Assembly (NCBI GenBank): GCA_905209455.1
Contig: CAJLTA010000008.1
Span: forward strand, 1 to 64,000
Length of the DNA: 64,000 nt
Source of the DNA: an uncultured Collinsella sp.
Lineage (GTDB): Bacteria > Actinomycetota > Coriobacteriia > Coriobacteriales > Coriobacteriaceae
Direction of reading: 5' to 3'
The notes beneath the pieces are model-generated. The model saw nothing but the letters and a program-made list of their open reading frames with translations. It was not told the origin of the DNA and did no database searches. Position 1 is the stretch's first letter; every line of letters starts with the position of its first letter. A program made the position numbers and the translations under genes. This document shows, piece by piece, positions 25,177 to 34,172 of the stretch.

Positions 25177-25206
25177 CAAGTGTATAGCCTTTGCAACCGG
25201 CGGTCG

Positions 25207-25401
25207 CTAGACAAACAGCACGTGCGCGAGCAGGGCACACACGCACACCGCTCCAAATACCAGTGCCACGATCGAAATTACGCGATCGGCCATATCCATG
25301 TTGGCACGGTTCGTAAGGAACCGATCTTCGGCGGCGTCGGCGCGTGCCTCACGTACCAGCTCGGCAACCACCTCGCGGCCATCAAGCATCTTTGCATCCA
25401 T
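25207..25401 (-). CDS. Small single-pass membrane protein next to kup
   Basis: This 64-residue protein is a charged helix (about 1-40, ADAAEDRFLTNRANM) followed by one hydrophobic segment (VISIVALVFGAVCVCALLAHV) ending in FV. The ATG at 25401 has a strong GGGGAGG 6 nt upstream. An ATG at 25431 would add ten residues behind a weaker GGAG. It lies between kup and the kdpD-like gene on the same strand. I do not recognise a family. A role as a small regulatory or accessory subunit, as KdpF is for KdpABC, is only a guess. Confidence 0.6.
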   Translation of the reverse strand: MDAKMLDGREVVAELVREARADAAEDRFLTNRANMDMADRVISIVALVFGAVCVCALLAHVLFV

Positions 25402-25462
25402 GTTTGCCTCCCCGGTCTCAATCTTGTCCATCGAAAACCAACTCCGTGCAACCCGTCGGCGC

Positions 25463-27490
25463 CTACGGCCGCTCGTTGGGGGCCAGGCGCTGCATCTTGT
25501 TCACGGCCTTGAACTTGGTGAACAGCGGCACGTACTCAAAGCTCACGTTGGAGTTCTCCAGGCCGTACCAACGCGCGGGCGTGCCGGCGGCGCGGCGAAT
25601 GATGTACTTGAGCGTGATGGCCGTACGCTCGCTGGGCTCCACATCGCTTTCGGGCGCCAGAAGCTTACGGATCAGGACGAACTTGAACGTGCCGATGTTA
25701 CCCGGATCCTTGTAGACCGAGTAGTCATGCGTCTGCGGCGGCAGCTCGCCGGTGGCAGCCAGGTCCTGAACAACCTGACGCAGGTAGGCATTGACGCGCT
25801 GGTTGATCTTGTAGCCCAGGTACAGGTGCACGCGGAACACGTAGTCGGTGCCGAACGTCTCGACCGAATAGGCAAAGGTGTGCGGTTCGTCCATGGTCTC
25901 GACATTCACGAACCACCAGGCGCGGGCACGCTTGGGATGCTTGTCCAAGATCGAATAGACGATATCGCGGTCGATGTAGTCGGTATGGGTGTCCTTGGTC
26001 AGGTACACGACGTTGTCACTCATGCGCTCGTAACGGTCGTCGTCGCGCAGGCGCTTGAGCTGCGGCAGGTAGCTGCGCAGCGGCAGCAGCGTAAACTGGC
26101 GCTGCTCGACCGCCGTGCCGTTGTACCAGCACGCCATAATGCCCATGATGAGTGCAGCCATAAGGATGGTGAAATAGCCGCCGTGGAAGAACTTGGTGAG
26201 CGAGCTCACGAAGAAGAAGCCTTCGAGCAAAAGGAAGAAGGCCGCGAAGATCCACGGAGCAACCTTGAGCTTGCGCTCCTCGTGCAGGTAGAAGAAGAGC
26301 AGCAGCGTGGTGCACATCATAGTCAGCGTAATGGCAAGGCCGTAGGCGGCTTCCATATGCGCCGAGTTCTGGAACAGCAGCACCACGATGACGCAGCCGA
26401 CAAGCATGACGTTGTTTACCATGGGGATGTAGAGCTGGCCCTTGGTCTCGGCAGGGTAGAAGACCTGCATGTGCGGCATGAGGTCCAGGCGGCTGGCCTC
26501 GGACACCAGCGAAAACGCGCCGGTGATGAGCGCCTGCGAGGCAATGATGGCCGCGACGGTGGAAAGGCCGACGGCAAACGGGCGCAGGCCCGGGGCGAGC
26601 ATCTGGTAGAACGGGTTGAGGTCGGCAATGCCCATGAGCTCGGGGTTGGCAGCGTTGTTCATAAGCCAAGCGCCCTGGCCCATATAGGAAAGCAGCAGGC
26701 AGCACTTAACGAACGGCCAGGTGGCGTAGATGTTGCCGCGGCCGACGTGGCCCATGTCGGAGTAGAGCGCCTCGGCACCGGTGGTGGCGAGGAAGCAGCT
26801 GCCCAGAATCATGATGCCCGCGTGGTTGTTGGGGCTCAGCAAAAAGGCGATTCCACGCACCGGGTTGAGACACAGCAGCACGGCGGGGTGCTGGAAGACA
26901 AAGAACAGACCCGTGCCGCCCAGGAACAGGAACCACAGCGTCATGATGGGGCCAAAGGCGTGACCGATCTTGGCCGTACCGATGCGCTGTACCAAGAAGA
27001 GCACGATGATGATGGCGAGCGTAATGGCGACGACGCGACCTTGGTCATCGCCCAGCACGGCATGGACCGCCGGGATGGTGCGCAGGCCCTCGATGGCCGT
27101 GGTAACGGTAACGGCCGGCGTCAGGATGCCGTCGGCGAGCAGCGCGGCGCCACCCAGCATGGCGGGGATGATAAGCCACTTGCCGCAACGCTTGACCAGG
27201 CTGTACAGGGCAAAGATGCCGCCCTCGCCATGGTTATCGGCGCGCAGCGAGATGAGCACATACTTGATGGTGGTCAGCAGCGTGACCGTCCACACGACAA
27301 GGGAGAGCGCGCCGAGCACGAACTCCTCCGTGACACTTCCGATGCCGCCGTTGCCGGCAACGAGCGCCTTGGTTACATACATAGGGCTGGTGCCGATATC
27401 GCCGTACACCACGCCCAGCGTGACGAGCATCGCCGAGATGCTCACAGGAATCGCAGCGTGCGAGGCTGCCTCCTTGGCCTTTTGTTCCAT
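25463..27490 (-). CDS. kup: Kup-family potassium transporter
   Basis: This 675-residue protein has about 12 membrane helices (to about 440) and a long cytoplasmic tail. LGVVYGDIGTSPMYV (about 26-40) is the Kup hallmark and EGGIFALYSLVKRC follows. It couples K+ to H+ uptake. The ATG at 27490 with GGGAGG upstream was chosen; a TTG six codons earlier lies in the ribosome site itself. It is first in an apparent cassette with a tiny membrane protein and a KdpDE-like system, while no kdpFABC is in the window. Confidence 0.93.
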   Translation of the reverse strand: MEQKAKEAASHAAIPVSISAMLVTLGVVYGDIGTSPMYVTKALVAGNGGIGSVTEEFVLGALSLVVWTVTLLTTIKYVLISLRADNHGEGGIFALYSLVKRCGKWLIIPAMLGGAALLADGILTPAVTVTTAIEGLRTIPAVHAVLGDDQGRVVAITLAIIIVLFLVQRIGTAKIGHAFGPIMTLWFLFLGGTGLFFVFQHPAVLLCLNPVRGIAFLLSPNNHAGIMILGSCFLATTGAEALYSDMGHVGRGNIYATWPFVKCCLLLSYMGQGAWLMNNAANPELMGIADLNPFYQMLAPGLRPFAVGLSTVAAIIASQALITGAFSLVSEASRLDLMPHMQVFYPAETKGQLYIPMVNNVMLVGCVIVVLLFQNSAHMEAAYGLAITLTMMCTTLLLFFYLHEERKLKVAPWIFAAFFLLLEGFFFVSSLTKFFHGGYFTILMAALIMGIMACWYNGTAVEQRQFTLLPLRSYLPQLKRLRDDDRYERMSDNVVYLTKDTHTDYIDRDIVYSILDKHPKRARAWWFVNVETMDEPHTFAYSVETFGTDYVFRVHLYLGYKINQRVNAYLRQVVQDLAATGELPPQTHDYSVYKDPGNIGTFKFVLIRKLLAPESDVEPSERTAITLKYIIRRAAGTPARWYGLENSNVSFEYVPLFTKFKAVNKMQRLAPNERP

Positions 27491-27614
27491 AAGCCGGTTT
27501 CCTCCCAACTTTAACGTTCGAGGGGATTATAGGTAATCGGCCCATGTTTGAATGGCACTGTTTTCCCAGCTAGATAAAGATTTATACAGTCTTTAGGCCA
27601 CCGCGGCGATATGG

Positions 27615-27647
27615 AATGTGACAAAGGGACTGTCCCCTTGTCACATT
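27615..27647. repeat. REP-like hairpin, GACAAAGGGAC family, next to a stop codon
   Basis: AATGTGACAAAGGG pairs with CCCTTGTCACATT around ACTGT. It ends 3 nt from the nitroreductase stop (27650). Confidence 0.8.
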
Positions 27648-27649
27648 TG

Positions 27650-28498
27650 TCATTTTCCGAGCCAGTTTTTGAACCACCACTCCATGGATCGGCTCATCTC
27701 GGCCATAAAGGGGCTCGTGTGCTTGCGAGTGTAGATATCCACGACGCGCTCCCCCACCTCGCGAGCATGCGGACGGAACATCGCATCCATCTCGGCCACC
27801 TGCGCATCCATGGTCGCGATATCGGCGCGGCGATAGCGCTCCTCGTGCACCAGGTTCACCACGGGGTGCGCGATCGCCGGGCGCTCCTTGCGGGGCGTGC
27901 CGATGATGAGCATCGACAGCGGCATGGTATAGGGCGGCAGATCGAGCAGCTCGGCAACTTCCTCGGCGTTCTCGACGATATCACCGATATAGCAGCTCCC
28001 CAGGCCCAGGGCCTCGGCGGCAACCACGGCGTTTTGCGCGGCGATCACGGCATCCTGAGCCGCGATGGCAAAGTCGCCCAAACCCGGCGCGCGGCGGGGC
28101 GCCTTGCCCGTGCGCTCGACAAACTCGGGCTCAAAGCAGCCCACGTGCTCAAACAGATCGATCCACTTGGCATAATCGACCACAAATATTAGTGCCCAGG
28201 GCGCCTTGGCGATCATGGGCTGGTGGTCGCACAGGTCGGCCAGACGGTCCAGCGTAGCCTGCTCGCGGATGCTCACGATGGAATACATCATCATGGCGCC
28301 CGCCGACGGCGCACGACTCGCCGCATGCAAAATCGCCGCCCGCTGCTCGTCGGTCACCGCCACGGGACGGTCGTCGTCATCACGCGCGAAGGCACGCGTG
28401 GAGGAACGGTGCTCCAACGTGTCCAGCACCGCATTGCCCGTCGTCTCGACCGGATAGCCGCACGTATCCACAGCCTTGGTGCAAACCTGCTCGCCCAT
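27650..28498 (-). CDS. Nitroreductase-family FMN oxidoreductase
   Basis: This 282-residue protein shows nitroreductase features: HRSSTRAF (about 31-38, FMN phosphate contact), ASRAPSAGAMMMYSI (about 64), and AAEALGLGSCYIGDI (about 165) with the usual GLGSC-type motif. A C-terminal tail (about 220-282, Met/Trp-rich) extends past the core fold. The family reduces nitro, quinone or other electrophilic compounds with NAD(P)H. GAGGATAG precedes the start. It is divergent from the LTA-synthase-like gene; I see no operon partner. Confidence 0.87.
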   Translation of the reverse strand: MGEQVCTKAVDTCGYPVETTGNAVLDTLEHRSSTRAFARDDDDRPVAVTDEQRAAILHAASRAPSAGAMMMYSIVSIREQATLDRLADLCDHQPMIAKAPWALIFVVDYAKWIDLFEHVGCFEPEFVERTGKAPRRAPGLGDFAIAAQDAVIAAQNAVVAAEALGLGSCYIGDIVENAEEVAELLDLPPYTMPLSMLIIGTPRKERPAIAHPVVNLVHEERYRRADIATMDAQVAEMDAMFRPHAREVGERVVDIYTRKHTSPFMAEMSRSMEWWFKNWLGK

Positions 28499-28711
28499 AG
28501 CTCTATCCTCGCTAATTCTTTAAGAAGCCTTTACGTTTCCGTGTAATTCCCGTCCATTATCGCGCAGGCCGCCACTACATTGCGCCACACCGCCACACGT
28601 GCGCGTTAATATGGCTGGTTGTTGTGCGCAGCCACCAATTGCAGCGCATATCTTGGTAACAATCGGGTAAACCTCCGCTTTCGTACGTTTTAGTTTGTGA
28701 GGAGTCTCAGC

Positions 28712-31012
28712 ATGTTCGCTGCCGCCATCTCGCTCGTCGGTCTTGCGGCGACCGTCTACCTTGTCTTGCGCGAGGCCAAGGCCATTTGCGCTCAGTCGGG
28801 CACCGTTGCCAAAAGCGCTCTTGGGTGGAGCGTCGCCTTCGGCCTGTTCCAGCTCTTTTTGACCATTTGGGGCGCCATTGGCCTCGTCGCCCAAAACGAG
28901 CCGCTCGCCTTTGTGATGCTCATCCTGACCAACGCCATCCTCACCGGCTGCGCTTGGGCCAGCATCGCACGCGACCGCATCGCCCCGCGCGTCTTTGCGT
29001 TCGCCAAGCCCGACGCCCCCGCCCCCATCGGCAAGCTCGCCCGCCTGCGCGGCGCCTTTGTGGGCAAACCACTCGTCGCCGCCGTCCTGTGCCTGCTGCT
29101 CGCCGGCGTCTTTGCGCTGCTGGGCATGGAGGTCTCGTCCAACCACGACTTTACCTGGGTCTACCCCCTGTGCATCCTGCTCGAGTGGGCCATCATCACC
29201 GTGCTCATGGTCGGCCTGTTCTTCCTGTTCCAGCGCCACGGCGTAGCTCCCGCGGTCCTGGCCTTTGCCCTCTTTGTCCTGGGCATTGCCGAGTTCTTCG
29301 TCATCACGTTTAAATCCATGCCCATCCAGCCGGGCGACCTTTCGGCCATCTCCACCGCCGCCGCGGTCGCCGGCACCGGCTACACCTTCTCGATCTCACT
29401 GTTCTGCGTGCTGTCCATGGGCTTTACCGCCATCGCCATGCTGCTGTGTGAGTACGCCGGCCTGGTGGCACCGCACCGTCAGAAGGGCGCCGCCAACGCC
29501 AAGCGCATGCTGCTCACCAATCTGCTCGTCGCCGTACTGTGCCTGGGCGGCGTGACCGCGCATGTCACGCTCATCGACTACTACAACACCCTCGGCATCA
29601 CCGTCTACACCTGGCGCCCGCTCGAGAGCTACTGGCGCGAGGGCTACCTGCCCGCCTTTATTAGTGCAGCGCAGTCCATCAAGCCGCCCAAACCCGCCGA
29701 CTACTCCGTCGACGATGCCAAGGCCACGCTCAAAAAGTACGCCAAGGCCTACGACAAGTCCGACGCGGCCAAGAGCGACGAGCGCGCCGCCGCAAAGGAG
29801 CAGTTCGATAGCGAGAAGCCCACGGTCATCGCCATCATGAACGAGACGTTCTCCGACCTGTCGATCTACCAGAACATGCGCGCCGGCTACGAGGGCCCGC
29901 AGTACTTTAAGAGCCTGTCTAACTGCCTCAGCCGCGGCAAGCTCTACGTGAGCGCCTACGGCGGCGGTACCGCCAATACCGAGTTTGAGTTTATGACCGG
30001 CAACTCTATGGCCAACCTGGGCTCGGGCGTGTACCCCTACACCATCTACAACATGGAAACGACCGGTAATCTGGCAGAGCAGTTCAAATCGCTCGGCTAT
30101 TCCACCACGGCCATGCACCCCAACCACGCGACCAACTGGAACCGCGAGAACGTCTACAAGGACTTTGGCTTTGACCAGTTCCTGTCTATCAACGATTTCC
30201 AGGGAGCCGACACCCTGCGCGGCATGGTGACCGACCAGGCTACCTACGACAAGATTCTTGAGCTGCTCGACCAGAACGCCGATCCGCAGTTTATCTTCGA
30301 CGTGACCATGCAGAACCACTCGGGCTACGATACGGGCCTGCTGCCGGTCGACAAGCAGATGCACCTGAACATCGACACGACCGACCTGGACGCCAAGACC
30401 GTCGAGGACGGCACGCTATCCGATGTCGACGAGTATGTCTCGTGCATCGAGCAGTCCGACCAGGCGCTGCGCTACTTCCTCAACGCCTTGAGCAAGCTCG
30501 ACCGCAAGGTGGTCGTGGTGTTCTGGGGCGACCACCAGCCGTTCTTCCCGTCCAAGTTCAATGACAAGTGGTTTACCGGCGAGGACGACGCTACGCATCA
30601 GGAGCGTCTGTGGCAGACCGACTACATCATCTGGGCCAACTACGACGTTGCCGGCTGCGACCAGACGAGCGAGGTCGACGACCTGTCCACCAACTACCTG
30701 TCCACACAGCTTATGCAGCTGATCGGCGCACCGCTGACCGACTACCAGAAAGCGCACATGACGCTGCGCGAGTCGCTGCCCGCCATCAACTCGGTCGGCT
30801 ACGAGGACGCCAGCCTGCGCTGGGCGCTCTCCTCCAACGTCACCGGTGACGATGCCGCCGCCGCAGCCGCCACCAAGGCGCGCGAAGATTACGCCAAGAT
30901 GCAGTACTACGAGATGTTCCGCGACGGCAAGAACGTGTACACCGAGCACTTCCAGACCGAGGCTAACGAGACCGACCCCAACCTGGCACCGGGTACGACC
31001 AAGATCAAGTAG
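28712..31012 (+). CDS. LTA-synthase-like phosphoglycerol transferase (sulfatase fold)
   Basis: This 766-residue protein has about seven membrane helices (1-290) and an extracellular alkaline-phosphatase/sulfatase domain (about 370-700). VIAIMNETFSDLS (metal-binding Glu), YGGGTANTEFEFMTG (candidate nucleophile Thr), FDVTMQNHSGYD and VFWGDHQPF follow the LtaS pattern. Such enzymes polymerise or transfer glycerol phosphate from phosphatidylglycerol to cell-surface glycolipids or glycans. GAGGAG lies 8 nt before the ATG at 28712. The Ala/Lys/Asp-rich stretch at about 335-370 is probably a linker. Whether it makes true LTA in this lineage is unknown. Confidence 0.88.
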   Translation: MFAAAISLVGLAATVYLVLREAKAICAQSGTVAKSALGWSVAFGLFQLFLTIWGAIGLVAQNEPLAFVMLILTNAILTGCAWASIARDRIAPRVFAFAKPDAPAPIGKLARLRGAFVGKPLVAAVLCLLLAGVFALLGMEVSSNHDFTWVYPLCILLEWAIITVLMVGLFFLFQRHGVAPAVLAFALFVLGIAEFFVITFKSMPIQPGDLSAISTAAAVAGTGYTFSISLFCVLSMGFTAIAMLLCEYAGLVAPHRQKGAANAKRMLLTNLLVAVLCLGGVTAHVTLIDYYNTLGITVYTWRPLESYWREGYLPAFISAAQSIKPPKPADYSVDDAKATLKKYAKAYDKSDAAKSDERAAAKEQFDSEKPTVIAIMNETFSDLSIYQNMRAGYEGPQYFKSLSNCLSRGKLYVSAYGGGTANTEFEFMTGNSMANLGSGVYPYTIYNMETTGNLAEQFKSLGYSTTAMHPNHATNWNRENVYKDFGFDQFLSINDFQGADTLRGMVTDQATYDKILELLDQNADPQFIFDVTMQNHSGYDTGLLPVDKQMHLNIDTTDLDAKTVEDGTLSDVDEYVSCIEQSDQALRYFLNALSKLDRKVVVVFWGDHQPFFPSKFNDKWFTGEDDATHQERLWQTDYIIWANYDVAGCDQTSEVDDLSTNYLSTQLMQLIGAPLTDYQKAHMTLRESLPAINSVGYEDASLRWALSSNVTGDDAAAAAATKAREDYAKMQYYEMFRDGKNVYTEHFQTEANETDPNLAPGTTKIK

Positions 31013-31088
31013 CGAGCCTGTATCCCGGTTCGTCTGCCCGGACGGCGCGGAACGTAAGGTTCCCTGCTCGGACAGTCCTGCGCAAGAC

Positions 31089-31114
31089 GAAGGCCACATT
31101 AAGTGGCCTTCTTT
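31089..31114 (+). terminator. Terminator after the LTA-synthase-like gene
   Basis: GAAGGCCAC (31089-31097) pairs with GTGGCCTTC (31103-31111), followed by TTT. A near-copy lies 128 nt downstream. Confidence 0.7.
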
Positions 31115-31216
31115 GCGTGCGGAACTCGCGATGAACCTTATATGCCTCCGCCTGGACAGACGCCCTGTTGTTGGAGCGCGGCTTGTCATGGGGGTATCCG
31201 CAACATATATAAGTTG

Positions 31217-31241
31217 AAGGCCACGTCTTGTGGCCTTTTTT
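31217..31241 (+). terminator. Second copy of the AAGGCCAC terminator
   Basis: AAGGCCAC (31217-31224) pairs with GTGGCCTT (31230-31237) and runs into TTTTTT. It uses the same stem as the terminator at 31089, which suggests local duplication. Confidence 0.75.
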
Positions 31242-31247
31242 GCATCC

Positions 31248-31461
31248 GGAAACCGTGTCCCAGAATTCACGTCCGGAGTGGGATGCAGTTTCCGCTTACG
31301 GCCCCGTTGGGAAACTGCATCCCACTCCGATTGCAAATTCCGGGTCGCATTTTCCACCAGAGCCCTCAACCGGAAACCGCATCCCATTCCAAAGGCAAAT
31401 TCCGGGACACACTTTCCGAAACCCCATCCATCCGGAAAGCCCGTCCCACTCTGAATACATC
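31248..31461. repeat. Degenerate tandem array with ~62-bp period
   Basis: Units begin GGAAAC-G--TCCCA at 31248, 31310, 31372 and 31433. Three of them end in TTTCC 46 nt later, leaving 16-nt gaps. Units 1 and 2 also form a perfect 20-bp inverted repeat (31274-31293 and 31310-31329, core GTGGGATGCAGTTTCC). No gene is seen in 31013-31633. Confidence 0.65.
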
Positions 31462-31563
31462 CAGCGAACGCATGCGAGTGTGTCGTCCAGGACGGTCTCG
31501 TCATCGGGGTAATGGAAAATGTCACCCCAAACGCCTGCCACGGTTGCGCCTACAAGTGTCAAG

Positions 31564-31590
31564 AAAAAAGCCTCGAGAACTTCGAGGCTT
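31564..31590 (-). terminator. Terminator of the flavodoxin gene
   Basis: On the minus strand AAGCCTCGA and TCGAGGCTT form a 9-bp stem followed by a T-run (plus-strand A's at 31564-31569), about 45 nt after the stop. Confidence 0.8.
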
Positions 31591-31633
31591 TCACATTTGT
31601 ATTGTTTTGCACGAAGGATCGCGGACGGCGAAG

Positions 31634-32185
31634 CTACTCGCCCAGCACGGCCTTCTTGGCGGCTGCGGCCATGTTGTCCAGGTCCTCCTTGGTAGGATGG
31701 TCCTTTGCGGCAACCCAGTTGTCGAGCAGCATCTTAAATCGGGCGTTGTCGGGATCTTGCTCGAGCATGGCCTCGTAGCGCTGCTTGACCGCAGGGCCCA
31801 TCTTGCCCTGACACATCGCCCAGCCCGCAAGCTCGGCATCTCCAGCCAAATTGGAGGTCACGCGGTCGATAATCTGCTGGTAATAGCTCTGATCGGCCCC
31901 AAAGCCGCAGGTGCCAAACAGGAAGACGCGCTTGCCGTGCAAAGCGGAGAGCAACGCCGCGACCGAAGGCGTGCACGCGCCCTTGTCGCACCAAAAACCG
32001 ACGAGCACCGTGTCGGCCGCGCAGGCGCCCTGCGCCTCGAGCGCAACCTGATCTGCATCCGCATCGTCGCTCAACGCCGCGGCATGGACAAACTCAACAC
32101 CCGCAGCCTGCAGAGTGCGCTTGATCGCACCCGAAACCATCCTGGTATTACCGCTCTTGCTGTTAACCACCAAAGAGCACGTCAT
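31634..32185 (-). CDS. Flavodoxin-family protein
   Basis: This 183-residue protein has the flavodoxin FMN-phosphate loop near its start (VVNSKSGNTRMV, about 8-19) and downstream FMN-contact segments (VLVGFWCDKGACT, FLFGTCGFGADQSYY). The helical C-terminal 60 residues are longer than in short flavodoxins. It probably carries electrons to an unidentified reductase. The ATG at 32185 (GAGG 10 nt upstream) is preferred over a GTG two codons earlier. It is monocistronic with its own terminator. Confidence 0.8.
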   Translation of the reverse strand: MTCSLVVNSKSGNTRMVSGAIKRTLQAAGVEFVHAAALSDDADADQVALEAQGACAADTVLVGFWCDKGACTPSVAALLSALHGKRVFLFGTCGFGADQSYYQQIIDRVTSNLAGDAELAGWAMCQGKMGPAVKQRYEAMLEQDPDNARFKMLLDNWVAAKDHPTKEDLDNMAAAAKKAVLGE

Positions 32186-32312
32186 AGTCACGTTGCCTCG
32201 TATCCCCCAAAACTAAAGCCACTAATGCAATTTATTAGATGACTATCTTAGTACTAACGTGACAGATGTAAACCACCGTCTGTCGATTGATTAATTTGCC
32301 CCACGGGCTTGC

Positions 32313-34172
32313 TTACTGGGCAAACTGGCTGCGGTAGAGTTCGGCGTAGAAGCCGCCTGCCGCTAGCAGCTCGTCGTGCGTGCCGCGCTCGATAATCTGG
32401 CCGTCGCGCATGACCAGAATGCAGTCGGCGTTGCGAATCGTGCTCAGGCGATGCGCCACGACAAAGCTCGTACGGCCGGCCATGAGCTCGTCGAATGCCG
32501 CCTGCACCTGCAGCTCGGTACGCGTATCGATGCTCGACGTTGCCTCGTCCAGCAGCAGAATCGCCGGATCGGTGAGCATAACGCGCGCAATGCACAGCAG
32601 CTGTTTTTGACCCTGGCTAAACGTGCCGCCGTCCTCGCCGATGACCGTATCGTAGCCGCCTGGCAGCTGCACGATAAACTTGTGCGCATGCGCGCGCTTG
32701 GCAGCTTCGATAACCTGCTCGCGCGTGGCGTCGGGACAGCCGTAGGCGATGTTTTCCGCCACCGTGCCCTCGAACAGCCACGTATCCTGCAACACCATGC
32801 CAAAGGCATGGCGCAGGCTTGCGCGCGTGTAGTCACGCGAAGACCTGCCATCAACCGTGATGTGGCCGGCATCGATATCGTAAAAGCGCAGCAGCAGGTT
32901 GATGAGCGTCGTCTTTCCGCAGCCCGTGGGGCCAACAAGGGCAAAGCGCATGCCGGGCTTGGCCTCGATGCAGATGTCCTGCAGCAGCTTGCGGTCGGAC
33001 ACGTAGCTAAAGTCCACATGCTCAAAGGCGACCTCGCCCTGCGGGGCAGCAAGTTCCACGGCATCCGCCGCATCGGGCTCCTGCTCGCGGGCATCGAGCA
33101 GCGCAAACATGCGGCGCGCCGAGGCATACGCCGTCTGGATCTGCGTAATGACGTTGGTGACCTCGTTGAACGGCTTGGTGTACTGGTTGGCATAGGACAG
33201 GAAGATCTGCACGCCGCCCACCGTAAGCGCCGCGGGCACGCCCGTGATCACGCCCACGCAGCCGATCACAGCGACCACGGCATAGATGATGTTATTGATA
33301 AAGCGCGTGCCGGGGTTGGAGAGCGAACCCATAAACTGTGCGCGCTCGCCCGCGGTGTAAAGCTCGGCATTGAGGGCATCGAAGCGCTGCTGGGCGTTGG
33401 GACCGTAGGCAAAGGCGTCGACAAGCTTTTGCTCGCCTACGTACTCCTCGATATGACCACCGAGCTGCCCTTGAATACGCTGCTGTGCCGTAAAGCTTTT
33501 GTTGGAGAGCTTGGCAATAGCACCGGCTGCAAAAATGGAAAGCGGCGTGACGAGCACCACCACGAGCGTCATGGTCAGGTTGATGGAAAGCATAAACGCG
33601 AGCGTGCCCACGATGGTAATAACACCGGTAAAGAGTTGCGTGAAGCCCTGCAGCAGGCCGTCACCCACCTGGTCGACATCGTTGACCACGCGGCTCATGA
33701 GGTCGCCGTGAGCATGGCTGTCGATAAAGCTGAGCGGCATGCGGCTGAGCTTGTCGCTCGCCTCCACGCGCATGTCGCGCACCGTTTCGTAGGACAGGCG
33801 GTTGACGCAGTAGCCCTGCAGCCACTGGAAGGCCGCGGCTCCCACCACGACGAGCGCGAGTTTGGTGACAAGCGGCAGCAGCGCGTCGAAGTCCACCTGC
33901 CCGACGGCAACGATCAGGTCGATGCCCTCGCCGATGAGAATGGGCGTGTAGAGCTGCAGAATCACGGAGATGGCGGCACTCACAAACGACGCAACAAACG
34001 AAATGCGATGCGGACGAACGTAGCCCATCAGACGGCGAGTCACCGCACCCACGGGATAGCGCTCGGGGTCGCCGGGCTGGCGCGGACCGTCGCCCAGGTC
34101 GTTGAGGTTATCGTTACCGGACACGTTGGCCGTCATCGTGGCGACCGAACCGGAGGAAGTGTACGGATTCAT
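32313..34172 (-). CDS. Heterodimeric ABC exporter 2, catalytic subunit
   Basis: This 619-residue permease-ATPase has Walker A GPTGCGKTT (about 414), signature FSQGQ, Walker B ILLLDEATSSID and switch VVAHRL. The intact Glu and His mark it as the hydrolysing partner. The N-terminal 40 residues are polar and Gly/Asp/Asn-rich before the first helix. Its ATG directly follows the TAA of the partner gene (TAAATG), with AGGAGGG upstream. Substrate unknown. No MarR gene adjoins this pair, unlike the other two. Confidence 0.92.
   Translation of the reverse strand: MNPYTSSGSVATMTANVSGNDNLNDLGDGPRQPGDPERYPVGAVTRRLMGYVRPHRISFVASFVSAAISVILQLYTPILIGEGIDLIVAVGQVDFDALLPLVTKLALVVVGAAAFQWLQGYCVNRLSYETVRDMRVEASDKLSRMPLSFIDSHAHGDLMSRVVNDVDQVGDGLLQGFTQLFTGVITIVGTLAFMLSINLTMTLVVVLVTPLSIFAAGAIAKLSNKSFTAQQRIQGQLGGHIEEYVGEQKLVDAFAYGPNAQQRFDALNAELYTAGERAQFMGSLSNPGTRFINNIIYAVVAVIGCVGVITGVPAALTVGGVQIFLSYANQYTKPFNEVTNVITQIQTAYASARRMFALLDAREQEPDAADAVELAAPQGEVAFEHVDFSYVSDRKLLQDICIEAKPGMRFALVGPTGCGKTTLINLLLRFYDIDAGHITVDGRSSRDYTRASLRHAFGMVLQDTWLFEGTVAENIAYGCPDATREQVIEAAKRAHAHKFIVQLPGGYDTVIGEDGGTFSQGQKQLLCIARVMLTDPAILLLDEATSSIDTRTELQVQAAFDELMAGRTSFVVAHRLSTIRNADCILVMRDGQIIERGTHDELLAAGGFYAELYRSQFAQ

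Noticed and set aside
25298..27514. A 738-codon plus-strand frame opposite kup
   Set aside because: It is antisense to a clear Kup transporter and is His/Gln/Gly-rich without recognisable domains.
31248..31461. CRISPR array
   Set aside because: Units are diverged, the gaps are 16 nt, the count is about 3.5 and no cas genes are present. Direct repeats in a true array would be nearly identical with spacers near 30 nt.
29396..31525. Minus-strand frames opposite the LTA-synthase-like gene and through the 62-bp array
   Set aside because: The repeated GMGCGF-type peptides come from the DNA repeat, and there is no ribosome site or domain.
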